From Tanytarsus gracilentus (lineage: Eukaryota; Arthropoda; Insecta; Diptera; Chironomidae), in NCBI GenBank assembly GCA_038502055.1, contig JAXRKN010000041.1, positions 831,001 through 895,000 on the forward strand: a stretch of DNA of 64,000 bases, written 5' to 3'. Every line of letters starts with the position of its first letter. The stretch's first letter is position 1. The position numbers and the translations under genes are program-made. The notes below the pieces were generated by a model. That model was not told the DNA's origin and did no database searches. It saw nothing but the letters and a program-made list of their open reading frames with translations. Positions 50,908-62,508 of the stretch are shown here, in pieces.

Positions 50908-51282
50908 TTATCGGTGTGCCGCGTTCTCATGAACATTAACAGGAAATCCGATAATTTCCATTTTAGCGAGGATTTTTTGAATTGGCATTTCAAGTTTTGT
51001 AAAAACTTTTAAGTGACTTATTGTTTGACTTTTTTGAGTGACTTGACTGTCTGTGTTAAGGCCGTCCATTCGTTGAGCTTTCAGAAGTTCTTTCACTAAA
51101 TAAGCCTCAATGGCTGTTCGATCTTTTGGAGGGACGGAATATCTATAGTCGAGTCCAATGCTCGATGAACCTCTTTGATGAGGAAGTAAATTTAATATTT
51201 CAATGTGAATTGGTGTGAATTTTTCAATTATTTCGATCCACTTAAAGTGCATGTCGGGGTCGATGAACCACGCAGCTATCAA
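50908..51282 (-). pseudogene. Stranded DNA polymerase theta-like (mus308/POLQ) fragment
   Basis: About 120 codons resemble the region of DNA polymerase theta before the family-A polymerase core. Signatures are GSSSIGLDYRYSVPPKDRTA, IEAYLVKELLKAQR and LEMPIQKILAKMEIIGFPVN. The reading frame is intact but stands alone. A stop codon lies just upstream in frame, no splice donor occurs near its end, and no polymerase motif A, B or C is found within several kilobases on either strand. I read it as a duplicated exon fragment. It could instead be an exon of a gene with very long introns leading outside the window, which is less likely given the intervening genes. Confidence 0.6.
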
Positions 51283-52962
51283 TTTTCAATTCACCAAACA
51301 AAACACGAACCCCGAAAATGAGTTTTATAACTTGATTGAGTGTTGCGCTCTCTTCCTTGATTCACATCGATATATTATTATGCCCCCCGAGAAACTTGTT
51401 CCAAATAAATTAAGTAAATTTAAATTTTTAGTTTGGAGTAAATTTATCAATCATCGAATAAATTGCTTTCTGCGAAGAAATTCATTTTCACCATCAACTC
51501 ATTTCGGTGACGGATTGAAATTTTACAACCTCTAAAGAATTTATCTCAGAGCGAGATACAAATTAATTAATTCCATTAAATCGAAGTAGATGAATGGAAA
51601 TTGAATAAATAGATAAACCTGGAGATAACTAATTATAATTGATCTCATCAAATTTGATATCTTTATTAACCCTCTCATATGTATAAAAAATTTGAAAAAA
51701 AAGCTCTAAGGGAGCTAATTAACGACTCGATTAATTAAGTTTGGGGGTGTTTTTTTTTTTGTCTTGTTATATTTGTTTTAATGCGGGTCCCGGTGGAGGA
51801 AAGGTTGAAAATGGGTAAGTTAAATATTTTAATAATATTTGGAATTTGTTATAATTTGTTTAGTTTTGGCATTTAGTGAAGGTAGGAAATTATATTGAAG
51901 AGAAAGAGTTTTTTATTGTTGAGTGGTGCTTTATATGAGAGCCAAGTAGCTGAAAAATTGTTAAGAACAATTATTCAAACTGTTATATCAATAATTTTGT
52001 TTTCCGTCTCGTGCTTACGGAAGATTTAAAAGTGCATGCTATATATTTTATGAAAATCGCAAAAATAACGGTCGAAAAAATTGTTTCTTTCATGGTCGTG
52101 CTCACTTAAAGGGGCAAAAATTTTATCAATTACATAAAGCGAAAAGAAAAATTAAACTTGAAGGCAGGAAGAGTCAATCAGGCCAATGGCAACTATTAGA
52201 GGGAAGTTTACATAAAAAAATATTCTGAGATTAATTGCATAATTCGTGTATTGTAAACACACTCTTATGCTTTTGAAAAATTAGTGGCCATTAATCATCA
52301 GCAGTTTTTAAAAAATTATTTCCAAACTTCTTCAGCATGCTAAATGGCTATTTTATTTGAAGGATTCTCATCTCATCCATTAAAATGTTATTTTTCCTAA
52401 ATAAGTGTCTTGAATTCTTTGTTTAACATATTGTGGCCATAACATTGAATTTTCAAGTGCATTAGTTCCTCCTTTGCTCAATCTCAGTTTCAATGTTCTC
52501 TTTGCAAAAATCTCCACAGAACTCCGCCTTTACCGAAAAGCTTCGCTTTTAAATTATTTTAATTTTAAATTTAATGATTAAATAAAAAGTTTTTTCTCAT
52601 CCCTGGCGATTCCCGACTTTTATCATCGTTGATCCGTGCGACCTGGGCCGAGGATCATACAAGTGTGTATACTTTTTAGATCAGAAATCCGATGGCCTTG
52701 CATATAGTACAAATCGAAAATAAGGCGTTTTGAGGGTGACAAAGAGAGATTGAAAACAATATATAAGCTATGAAACTACTCTTGATTTTTTGCAGTTAAC
52801 ATAAAATTTCAAAATTTGACCTATTTTTCAAGAGAAAAAGGAGAACAATAAACTCGAGACTTGAATGAATATTTCTTCTTAATTCCTTCTTTTATTTTCG
52901 CCATCAACTTAAAAGCATTTGTTGAGAAATGTTGATACAAAATTGAGGAAAAAGGATGCAGC
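51283..52962. other. Intergenic spacer before RpL18
   Basis: About 1.7 kb, AT-rich. A plus-strand frame at 51215-51535 is the shadow of the polymerase fragment plus flank. Nothing else supportable. Confidence 0.3.
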
Positions 52963-53809
52963 TTACTTTTTGTAGCCACATGATGTTCGACGACCACGAG
53001 CACGTTCGAATTTGCGTCCCTTGGATCTGACGTATGGTCGAGAGTGTGAGTGAGGAACACCAGGAGCCTTTCCGAAGTGCTTCACAGCTTCGCGAGCATT
53101 GCGTTTGCCTTGCATCAAAACAGTGTTTTTTCCAGTTGGTGATAAGAGTGCCAATTGATCGAATGTGAGGACCTCACCGCCAGCCTTAACAATTCTCTCA
53201 CGAGCACGCTCAGTGATTCTCAATGCACAAATGCGAATCTTTGGAATATTCAAGATTCTCAAGTCATTTGTGACGGTTCCAACGATTACTGCAATATTTT
53301 CTTCTTTCGCTTGACGTTGCTTTAACAAGCGTAAAACGCGTTGCAATGAAATCACTGGCTTATTAATACGGCTCATGAAGAGACGTCGCAAGATGATTTT
53401 GTTGAACTTCTGGTGAGTTCGTCGATAAAGGAATCGATAGAGCTGAAATGATATTTAAAATGAGTTTTTTGTTTACTTGTGAGGTTATGTCAAATGAATA
53501 TAAAAATATTGCTCAAAAACGTCAAACTCAAATAGTCGTACGAAACATTTATGGATAATGTAAACTATTTTAATTTAAATAAATTAACTTCCATACCTTG
53601 ACGAGTAAACGCAAATACACATCCTGTGATTTGGGGCTTGTTCGGCGAACCTTGCGATCCCACTTATGACTGATGTCTTTGCCCTAAAACGAGAAATTTT
53701 ATATATTTAAGTTGTTAAGTGCACTTAACTTTAGATCTCGATCAATTAAAGCTTCAATTAAGGCTTTAAGTATGAGAAAAAATTAAAAATGAATACGATT
53801 GCTTACCAT
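52963..53809 (-). CDS. RpL18: 60S ribosomal protein L18 (eL18)
   Basis: Large-subunit ribosomal protein. Exons: 53809-53807, 53683-53597 and 53442-52963, giving 189 residues, the usual length. Conserved stretches: GKDISHKWDRKVRRTSPKSQ, DVYLRLLVKLYRFLYRRTHQ, IILRRLFMSRINKPVISLQR and the basic C-terminus RPYVRSKGRKFERARGRR. The first coding exon consists solely of the ATG, followed at once by a GTAAGC donor. Confidence 0.96.
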
Positions 53810-54276
53810 TATTTCACGAGTTTGCAACTAAAAAGGAGGAGAAAAGTGCAGAGATGCGAAAAGTCACTTGACCCGCGAAAAAAATTTGAATTTGTACGTT
53901 AGCATGAAGATGACTCCATAGGAAACTATATTTTTTTTACTGAAAAGAAAAATATTTATATGAACATAAATTAAATGGAAGCGCTTTATTTTATGCTAAA
54001 GTTTTTAGGAAATTACAATGTGAGTTTGTGGAGTATTATAAGGAATTACCTATACACAATTGAATTTAATGGTAATAATAAAAATAAAAAATAAAATAGT
54101 AGTACAATAATATATATAATGCTTACAATGCTAATTTATCACAGATTGCATGGAAAATTACTTTATATTTCATTTATTTTGTCGTTAAATCCAATTTTTG
54201 TTGAAAAATTAAAATAAACGTGACACGTTATAACATAGAGAGTTTACGTTTGGCTCTAAAGCTTCTCATTGTTCTT
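53810..54276. other. RpL18 upstream region / Akt copy 1 3' end
   Basis: Contains the RpL18 leader and promoter and the Akt copy 1 3' untranslated region on the same strand. A pyrimidine-rich (on the minus strand) patch lies near 53830-53850, as expected at ribosomal protein gene starts, but a start site is not proven. Confidence 0.35.
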
Positions 54277-56138
54277 CTATGGTAATGAAACTAATGCCGA
54301 ATTGTTGCTAATAAATGAAGCAATTGCTTGATAGCTGAACTGTGAAAAATGAGGTTCTTCGTTGATCGAATGTAGTTGATCGGGAGGCGTTAGTTCGACA
54401 CTTTCGCCTGTAAACTCCGAGTCAAAATAGCGAGTGTCTGTGTCTGAGGTAACTTGCGGCTTAAATGGTGGGGCAACTTTCTTATTGATCAAGTCAGCCC
54501 AATCAATAGTTGCAAAGAATGGATGAGCCATTATTTCTTTAACATCGTCAATTCCACCACCAAGACGCTTTTGTGGATTTTTCTCGAGTAATCCAGAGAG
54601 CAAGGATTTTGCCTCACTGGAAATATTTCGTGGAAACTTGACATCATCCATCATTATTTGCTTGAACAAAACGTCATGGTCTCGATTGTCGAATGGAAGA
54701 CGGCCACAAATCATCTCATACATGACAACGCCAGTTCCCCACCAATCGACAGCTCTCCCATAATCATTATCCTCGAGAACTTCCCTACAATAAAAAAAAA
54801 GAAATAAAATTGAGCTATGAATCCAAGAAAAAAGTTACTCACGGTGCCAAATATTCGGGAGTTCCACAAAAGGTATTTGTTTTTCTATCAAAACTTATAT
54901 CTTCCTTACACAATCCAAAATCAGTGATTTTGATATGACCATCCTTGTCGAGGAGTAAATTCTCAAGCTTAACATCACGATAAATTATGTTTTGTGAGTG
55001 CAAATATCTTTGAAAAGAATAAAAAATAGAAATTAACTATTTTTTTTTTAAAAAAAACCTTTTTTGTCCTACCCAAGTGCGGATATGATTTCTGCTCCGT
55101 AAAATCTCGTGCGATGTTCTGAGAACACTTTTTCGTTCCTGAGATGGAAATAGAGCTCGCCACCATTTACATATTGAATGACAAAGCAAAGTCTATCGTT
55201 TGTACGAAATGAGTATCGTAAAGACTGCAAATCAACAATTGACAGTAAATATGTTTAATTATTAAAAAAATTTAACATACGATTAAAAAAGGATGATTTG
55301 TTTTCCTTAGAACTCGATTCTCTGCCATGGTGTGCTCAACTTCACTCTTTTGAATGACGAGTTCTTTTCTCAAAATTTTGATTGCAAACAATTTTGCGGT
55401 CGATTTCTCGCGACATAAAATTACTTTTCCATAAGAACCTCTTCCAAGAACTTTAATGAATTCAAAATTCTCAAGAGTCTAAAATATAATGTGCTATTAA
55501 TTGTTTTACGTCTTTTCAAATTATAACTACTTACCACCTTCTTCTTTCCACTATGTTTCCCAGTAGATGTTCCTTGATGAGAAAACTTCTCATCTAGCTC
55601 AGCTTCTTCCTCTGCAATTGATGCCATTTCAATATCATCGCTCAACTCATTTTCACCTGTTTCCTCTTGTTGAATTTCGCTCAGGCGATTTGCAACGCTT
55701 CTATAAATATAAATGAAATTCATGTTCTCGATAAGAATGAATTCGTAAGAAGTACACTTACCGAATTGCTTCAACCCATGCGGCTCTTTCAAGTTCAGTT
55801 TCACATGAGAACATCCTTTCAATTATAGTGGCCCATTGTAAGCCTCGAATAATGAAAGTGAACGGCCGAGGACGATCGACTGACATGATTTGGCATCTAG
55901 CGACGGTGAAGTTGTTCGAAGGCTCAGCGAGAACTGGCGTTGTAGGCAAATTTTTGTAACCGACAAGAGAGCCGTCTGAACGTAAAATAAAATATCTTGA
56001 GCGCCAGTTTTTAATATGTTCTCCTCGCTTGGAGAGCCATCCTTCTTTGATAATTTGACGCGAATTCACATCAATGTTTTGTGCGATTACGTCGGGCAGT
56101 TGGATACTTTCAAATGATGATTTTGATGCAAATGACAT
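54277..56138 (-). CDS. RAC-type serine/threonine kinase Akt/PKB, diverged copy 1
   Basis: Second Akt of the locus, inverted relative to the copy at 58096. Exons: 56138-55762, 55700-55535, 55478-55281, 55224-55073, 55007-54843 and 54784-54277, giving 521 residues. The PH domain (about residues 20-125) keeps the phosphoinositide-binding basic residues (GWLSKRGEHIKNWRSRYFIL). The kinase domain keeps the ATP lysine (FAIKIL), the catalytic loop YRDVKLEN, DFG and the activation-loop threonine in NTFCGTPEYLAPE. The C-terminus keeps the FSQFSYQ hydrophobic motif. So it should be an active enzyme. It differs from canonical Akt mainly in the N-lobe: the glycine loop reads GRGSYGKV, and the activation segment reads DISFDRKTN instead of DITYGRTTK. 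It lacks three introns of copy 2 and has one that copy 2 lacks. Confidence 0.92.
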
Positions 56139-58095
56139 TTTTAAAATTATCCTTTTTTTAATTTTTTTTGTTTGTACGTAAGTTTTCAAAAAATCCTTCG
56201 TAATAATTTAACATCTATGAAGAAAAAAGAATTGATACAAAAAGTTTGAATTCCACACGAAAATTTTTTAAGAGCTTTTTCTTCATTTGATAAAAACACT
56301 TAATCCCATATTAAAAGCTCCAAAAACGGAAATTATAGCCTTTTGCTTGCTAAAACGCTTTTTATGAAATTCTTAGTATTTTTTCTTATAATGCGTCATC
56401 ATTGCGATATGAGATAATAATAAGTTTTTACCATTCAAATAAATCGTATATATATACTAAATTATTATTTTCATTCACACACTTTGTACTATCACGTCGT
56501 AGTGACTTTTACATACATAGGTAGACGAGAAAATAATATATATGAGGGATGGAAAAATACGCAAAAACAAATTAAACCATAAATTCTACGTCTAGCACTT
56601 TCTTAACGCTTACACTTGATTCTCGACACACTATATGAATTTTTCTTATCAAAAACACATGTATTTATGGCGTTAATTCACATTTCAGAGCAACCACAAA
56701 AATGTTTGACGACTTAGATAAAAAAAATTTATCAAATCTTCTCCAATTTTATGCTCTTCTAGGAATTGAAGAATGGGAAATTTTTTAAAACCACACTTGA
56801 AACAGGCTTTATTATATATTATTTAAGTTTTTTTCACTTAGCGCAATAAATTTTCAGAGGTCGTGTGTTTTTTTATTTTCACCAAAGATTTCAAACCCCT
56901 TGCTCTTATGTATGAATGTGTTCAGTAAAATTTCTACAGTATTCTTCCTCTAAAAAGGGGTGAAAATTTTAGTAGGCTAAAGTTAATTTGATGATATTAT
57001 TTTAGTGTGAAAACAGTAATAACTGAACGCAAAGATAAAGCGACGGAATTAAAATTAGTCTCTTCTTCTTCTACGTTCTCGTTCTCGTAAAAAAGAAATT
57101 GTAACATCAATATACTTAGAAAACAACTCCCTTAAACGATTATTAATGCTGTGGAGGATTTCAATATAAATGGATCCTCTTTTAAGAGTATAAATAAGGA
57201 TATACTAAATGCAAAAAGATAATTTTTTTTATCTAAGTCGTCATACATTTTTGTGGTAGTTCTGGAATGTGAATTAACGCCATAAATACATGTGTTTTTG
57301 AAAAGAAAAATTCATATAGTGTGTCGAGAATCAAGTGTAAGTGTTAAAAAAGTGCTAAACGTAGAATTTATGGTTTAATTTGTTTTTGCGTATTTTTCTC
57401 GGATTCTCTTCATTCATTTTCTGGTCTGCCTGTGTATAACTCACTACGACGATGATAATGCTTGCGACAACCGCTCGACGTGATAGTACAAAGTGTGTGA
57501 ATGAAAATAATGTAAATAATACCACATTTTTGTCATGCCTTTTCTTTTGCCTGTGCAGTAAATTCTCGCCCGTAATAAATATTTCGATTGATGTACAAGT
57601 GTACAAAGCAAAATACTCGGAATGTGTTGTAAATAATAAAAAAAAAGTAACATAGAAATCGAGCTATACATAGTCAAGAGAAAAAAATTGCAGACATTTC
57701 AATCTTCTTTTTCTCTCTTTGTCTAGAAAATGAGTATAATAATTCCCTGTGGGACATGACAATGTTGTTAAATTAATCCTCATCAAATAAAATTTACTCG
57801 GTCCGTTTTTCAATAGACAATTGTTCAAAAGTATCTTTTATTTAAATTTACGGCTTCAACGGTTTTCATGTCCCACGCAGGAATAATTCATGAATCAGTA
57901 GTGTAGGAACAAGAATAAATTTATTTATATACTTGCTTCAATCTTAACGACTTATCCACGCACTTAAAATTTAATTACAATTTACGAACTTATGGAAATT
58001 TTTATCTTCCTCAGATGTGAAAAACTAGCATCAAAAGAGCTAATACGAAAAAAATTATATAAATTAACAAACTAAACAAAAGGATAATTTTAAAA
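56139..58095. promoter_or_regulatory. Head-to-head 5' region of the two Akt genes with inverted arms
   Basis: Shared divergent upstream region of about 2 kb. 56553-56684 and 57266-57397 are inverted copies of each other, about 130 bases at roughly 95 percent identity by eye. A second inverted match lies further out (56462-56500 with 57477-57513, around AGTACAAAGTGTGTGAAT). Between the arms lie about 580 single-copy bases. The arms probably carry the duplicated promoter or first non-coding exon of each gene. A small inverted-repeat insert lies at 57737-57889. Confidence 0.6.
57737..57889. repeat. Short inverted-repeat element upstream of Akt copy 2
   Basis: AATAATTCCCTGTGGGACAT near 57738 and ATGTCCCACGCAGGAATAATT at 57868-57888 are imperfect inverted repeats about 25 bases long, 153 bases end to end. 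No equivalent is seen in the opposite Akt flank, which suggests an insertion after the duplication. Confidence 0.5.
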
Positions 58096-61000
58096 ATGTC
58101 ACTTGCATCAACTTCATCCATTGAAAGTATCCAACTGCCCGACGTAATCGCACAAAACATTGATGTGAATTCGCGTCAAATTATCAAAGAAGGATGGCTC
58201 TCCAAGCGAGGGGAACACATTAAAAACTGGCGCTCAAGATATTTTATTTTACGTTCAGACGGCTCTCTTGTCGGCTACAAAAATTTGCCTACAACGCCAG
58301 TTCTCGCTGAGCCTTCGAACAACTTCACCGTCGCTAGATGCCAAATCATGTCAGTTGATCGTCCTCGGCCGTTCACTTTCATTATTCGAGGCTTACAATG
58401 GACTACCGTTATTGGTGAATATACGATAATTTTTTTTGCTTAACGTTCATTTTTCGTAGGATTGCAATCGATTGTAAAAATTCGACTTATTGCACAAAAT
58501 TGTTGAAACAAAAGTTCAAGTTTACAGTTTGGTTTTTAAAATTTAGTTAATTGTCAAAATTTTTATTAATTTTTTTTTCATTTGCACACCACAATTTTTT
58601 TAATGTAACCTTTATCTTTGGGCATTAAGTTGGATAGATTAGTCCTTGTTAATATTCAAAGAATTAAAGACTTATTTTTAAAATCATGACGAATAAGAGA
58701 TACTAATAATAAATATTCCATGCAGAAAGGATGTTCTCATGTGAAACTGAACTTGAAAGAGCCGCATGGGTTGAGGCAATTCGGTAAGTGTGAAAAAATT
58801 AATTTCAGCGATGATAATAATATAGCAAAGTGATAAGAAAAATGTTTGCAAACCAACTGGTGGTTGTTGCCGCGTAACCCATCGTTTCAGATCAGTTTTT
58901 AAAAACTGGCTGAGTACTCGAATGTGCGGAGGGAAAGGAAGACTGACGAGCAGAAAAGATGAGCATATAAGCGTTAAAACTTTGTGTGGGTTATGCTTAA
59001 AAGTTCTAAAAATAAATTTGCGTAAGACTCGATTCAGAGTCATTAAAAAATTCCAAATTTATATAGCAGATTTATGAATGAACGACATTCTGTACAACAA
59101 TCGTTTAAATTTGCCTATAAATGCTTAATTTCAGTTGAATTATGCTAACAACAAATTTCATCAACTCTCTCTCTCTCAACTGGCGCCGCATTAATTTTTT
59201 TCGCCACACGTTAGAACTCACATTTTATTATTATTATCATCGACGATATCGTAATACAAGCAAACAAACCGATCTGATTTTAATTTTTTTCAAGTTTTTT
59301 GTCTTCGAACATTGCCGACTTGGCTGTATTATTAAATTCAATTAACGTAATTTTGTTATTTCTCTTCTTTCAGGAGCGTCGCTAATCGACTTAGTGAAAT
59401 TGATCAACAGAAGCAGCAAACTCAAGCTGAGGACATTGAAATGGTTCCGATAGCTGAAGATGCTCTTCTTAATGAAAAATTTTCGCTTCAAGGAACAACT
59501 AGTGGAAAGGCAAGAAGGAAAGTAACTCTGGAAAATTTTGAGTTTTTGAAGGTTTTGGGTAAAGGAACTTTTGGCAAGGTTATTTTATGCCGAGAAAAAA
59601 TCACTGCAAAGTTATATGCTATCAAGATATTAAAGAAAGAAGTGATTATACAGAAAGATGAGGTGAAACACACCATGGCTGAAAATAGAGTACTTCAAAA
59701 AACGAATCACCCCTTTTTGATTGTAAGTTCAAAAAAATTGTTTTAGGTTTAAAAAATACATAAATGTTTCTTTGCAGTCATTGAAGTATTCATTCCAAAC
59801 AAACGAGCGACTATGTTTCGTAATGGAGGTAGGTTGTGTACTCATTATCAATGAAAAATTTCTCATTTTGCGTTTTTCACAGTACGTTAATGGTGGTGAA
59901 TTGTTTTTCCATTTATCACGTGATCGAATATTTTCTGAGGAGAGAACCCGATTCTACGGCGCAGAAATTATATCAGCATTGGGGTAATTATCAATTAATT
60001 AAAGTTACATCGATATGGAATTTGAATTTTGGTACATCTTCTTCTTTGTCTTATATGAGCAAAATATAATTTACTTTTATTGGATACCAGCTGTTTTCAC
60101 CACAAAAAGTCGACGATTTATTTTTCTCTTCATTTTCATCGCATGCTTGGCGCTTGCATTCCCCGACATTCAGTGTGACTAATTTAGTTTTTTCGCAACC
60201 ATTCTGGTTTAAAAATAAACTACGGGCTCAAATTACGCAAGATGAACTGAACAACACGGTGCAAAATATTTTTATTAGATTTTAAGAGCTGAGACGATTT
60301 TTGTAGTAAACAATATTATGAGAGATAGAACTACAAAGTTACTCATACACTGCTTTACTGCTCGGATGTCTCACAATTTTTATAAACAATTCAGTATTAT
60401 TCTATTTTTCTGAACCTATTACGTGCCGATGACATGCTAACTTGTTTATTATATTTCAGATACCTACACTCCCATAACATCATATATCGTGATTTAAAAT
60501 TGGAAAATTTGCTCCTTGATAAAGGTATAAACTAGTAATCAAAATATTTAATAATTGTTTTAACAATTTTATTCTTCAATAAAGATGGTCACATAAAAAT
60601 CGCCGATTTTGGATTGTGTAAGGAAGATATTACATATGGTCGCACAACAAAAACATTTTGTGGAACTCCCGAATATTTGGCACCGTGAGTAACTTTTTTC
60701 TTGGATCCATAGCTCAATTGTATTTCTTTTTTTTATTGTAGGGAAGTTCTCGAGGATAATGATTATGGGAGAGCTGTCGATTGGTGGGGAACTGGCGTTG
60801 TCATGTATGAAATGATTTGTGGCCGTCTTCCATTTTATAACCGAGATCACGATGTCCTATTCACTCTAATTATGGTCGAAGACGTTAAGTTTCCGCGCAA
60901 TATTTCCAACGAAGCTAAACAATTGCTCGGTGGCCTCTTAGAAAAAAGTCCACAAAAGCGTCTTGGTGGTGGAATTGACGATGTTAAAGAAATAATGGCT

Positions 61001-61261
61001 CATCCATTCTTCGTGAATATTAATTGGGCTGACTTGATCAATAAGAAAGTTATTCCTCCATTTAAGCCGCAAGTTACCTCAGACACAGACACTCGCTATT
61101 TTGACTCGGAGTTCACAGGCGAAAGTGTCGAACTAACGCCTCCCGATCCAACTGTTCAAGGTCTACAGTCTATTCAAGAAGAACCTCACTTTTCTCAATT
61201 CAGTTATCAAGACTTGACAATGTCTTATATGAGCAATTCAACTTTAGCATCATTACAGTAA
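58096..61261 (+). CDS. Akt: RAC serine/threonine kinase Akt/PKB, canonical copy 2
   Basis: Insulin/PI3K effector kinase. Exons: 58096-58414, 58726-58783, 59374-59722, 59778-59828, 59883-59983, 60460-60524, 60585-60684 and 60742-61261, giving 520 residues. PH domain about residues 17-125 (GWLSKRGEHIKNWRSRYFIL). The kinase domain starts near 180: glycine loop GKGTFGKV, AIKILKKE, YRDLKLENLLLD, DFG, and activation loop TTKTFCGTPEYLAPE with the PDK1-site threonine. The turn motif region ESVELTPPD and the hydrophobic motif FSQFSYQ (TORC2-site serine) are intact. The activation loop and N-lobe match canonical Akt, so this is the likely ancestral copy. The 54-base intron 59829-59882, at the kinase hinge, is in frame and stop-free. 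Copy 1 has no intron there. Confidence 0.95.
58841..59002. repeat. Dispersed repeat, family 1, short copy
   Basis: In Akt copy 2's intron 58784-59373. Starts AATGTTTGCAAACCAACTGG with GTTGCCGCGTAACCCA and ends GTGTGGGTTATGCTTAAAA, matching both ends of 10287-10684 with most of the interior deleted. Confidence 0.65.
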
Positions 61262-62508
61262 AGAAATATTCTTATTGTATCAAAAAATCACGGAACATAA
61301 ACACATAAACATTTTATTAATAATTAGGTAGCGAGAAATCTCAAAAAAATTATTCACACAAAAATTTTTAACCTAAAATTAATTTTAAAAAATGTTTTGT
61401 AAGAGTACTGTGATAAATAATAACTTTGATGAAATGATGAAATATTACCATAAAAAATAATAGTTCATGCACAACTGGAACGTAACAGATGGAAAAACGT
61501 AAAACTGCCAAGAGTCTGGAAGAGATGAATGGATAAATTCAGCTAAATATTTCACGACTAGAGCTAACAGACTTGTATCTACAAAAATGAAAGTTATGAA
61601 ACGATTGAGAAAAAATCGAAAATGGTGCTGATGCTAATGAGAACATTTAGATATTTAATTTTAAATTAAATTCTAATTGCTTCCCTATAAATGCAACCGC
61701 AAAATAACATTTTTTTTCTAAATTTCTATTTTTTTTTCTTCGACCGTGCTTTTGTTTTAAGTGCATTTTAAAAATTTGTACGTTAAAATTTAAAAATGTG
61801 TCAAATTAACAAATTAAGATTTTTTATGATTAGGTAATTTAAAAGTATGTAATTTATAACATTATTATTATGCTGATCAACAATCTATATTATTAATATT
61901 ACTTTTGAATGTAAATAGGATATTTTCTAAAATAATCCTTAAAAAATTATTTTTTCTAGTTTTTAATTACGATTGTTTGTAATAAATAAATATATGCTTC
62001 AAAGACAAATGTTTTTTAAATATCTATAATTAAAAAAATAAATACGTTGTATTTTTACAAACTTTTGAAGGGTCAACTCAAAAAGCTAGCGACTCGTTGT
62101 AAAAAAAATGATTTAAAAATCGTCAGCTTGTCACCAAAAAGCGCTTTAAACAACTCCGTACGTAAGTTTACTTTGTCAATCATTCGACTTTTTCAAGAGT
62201 GATCAAAAAGTAGAAAAGTCTAAAAAAGAGAAAATATGAGCGAAAAAAAGATGTGTTTTTCACATTGCATAAACTCATTTGAGGTGTTATAGTAGATCGC
62301 GGGTCCATTAAAACCATCAAATAAACTAATTAATTAGCCATAGATTGAGTTTTGTTTCTTCTTTATAATTTTTCCTCTTCCTCACATCATATTCTCGCAA
62401 CACATATACACAGCTACAAGAAATATTGAACGTAAACTTAAAGGGCTATAAGGAAGTTAAGGAAAAGTTAAAGCTAGAAGCGAGTATAAAATTTCATCTG
62501 TCATCAAC
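61262..62508. other. Spacer between Akt copy 2 and DPH6
   Basis: About 1.25 kb, AT-rich, with the Akt 3' untranslated region on the left and the DPH6 promoter and leader on the right. No gene or repeat family recognised. Confidence 0.3.

Noticed and set aside
55421..55822. 133-residue minus-strand frame beginning MKGCSHVKLN
   Set aside because: It starts in the wrong frame of an Akt exon and reads through an intron; the spliced Akt model explains the sequence.
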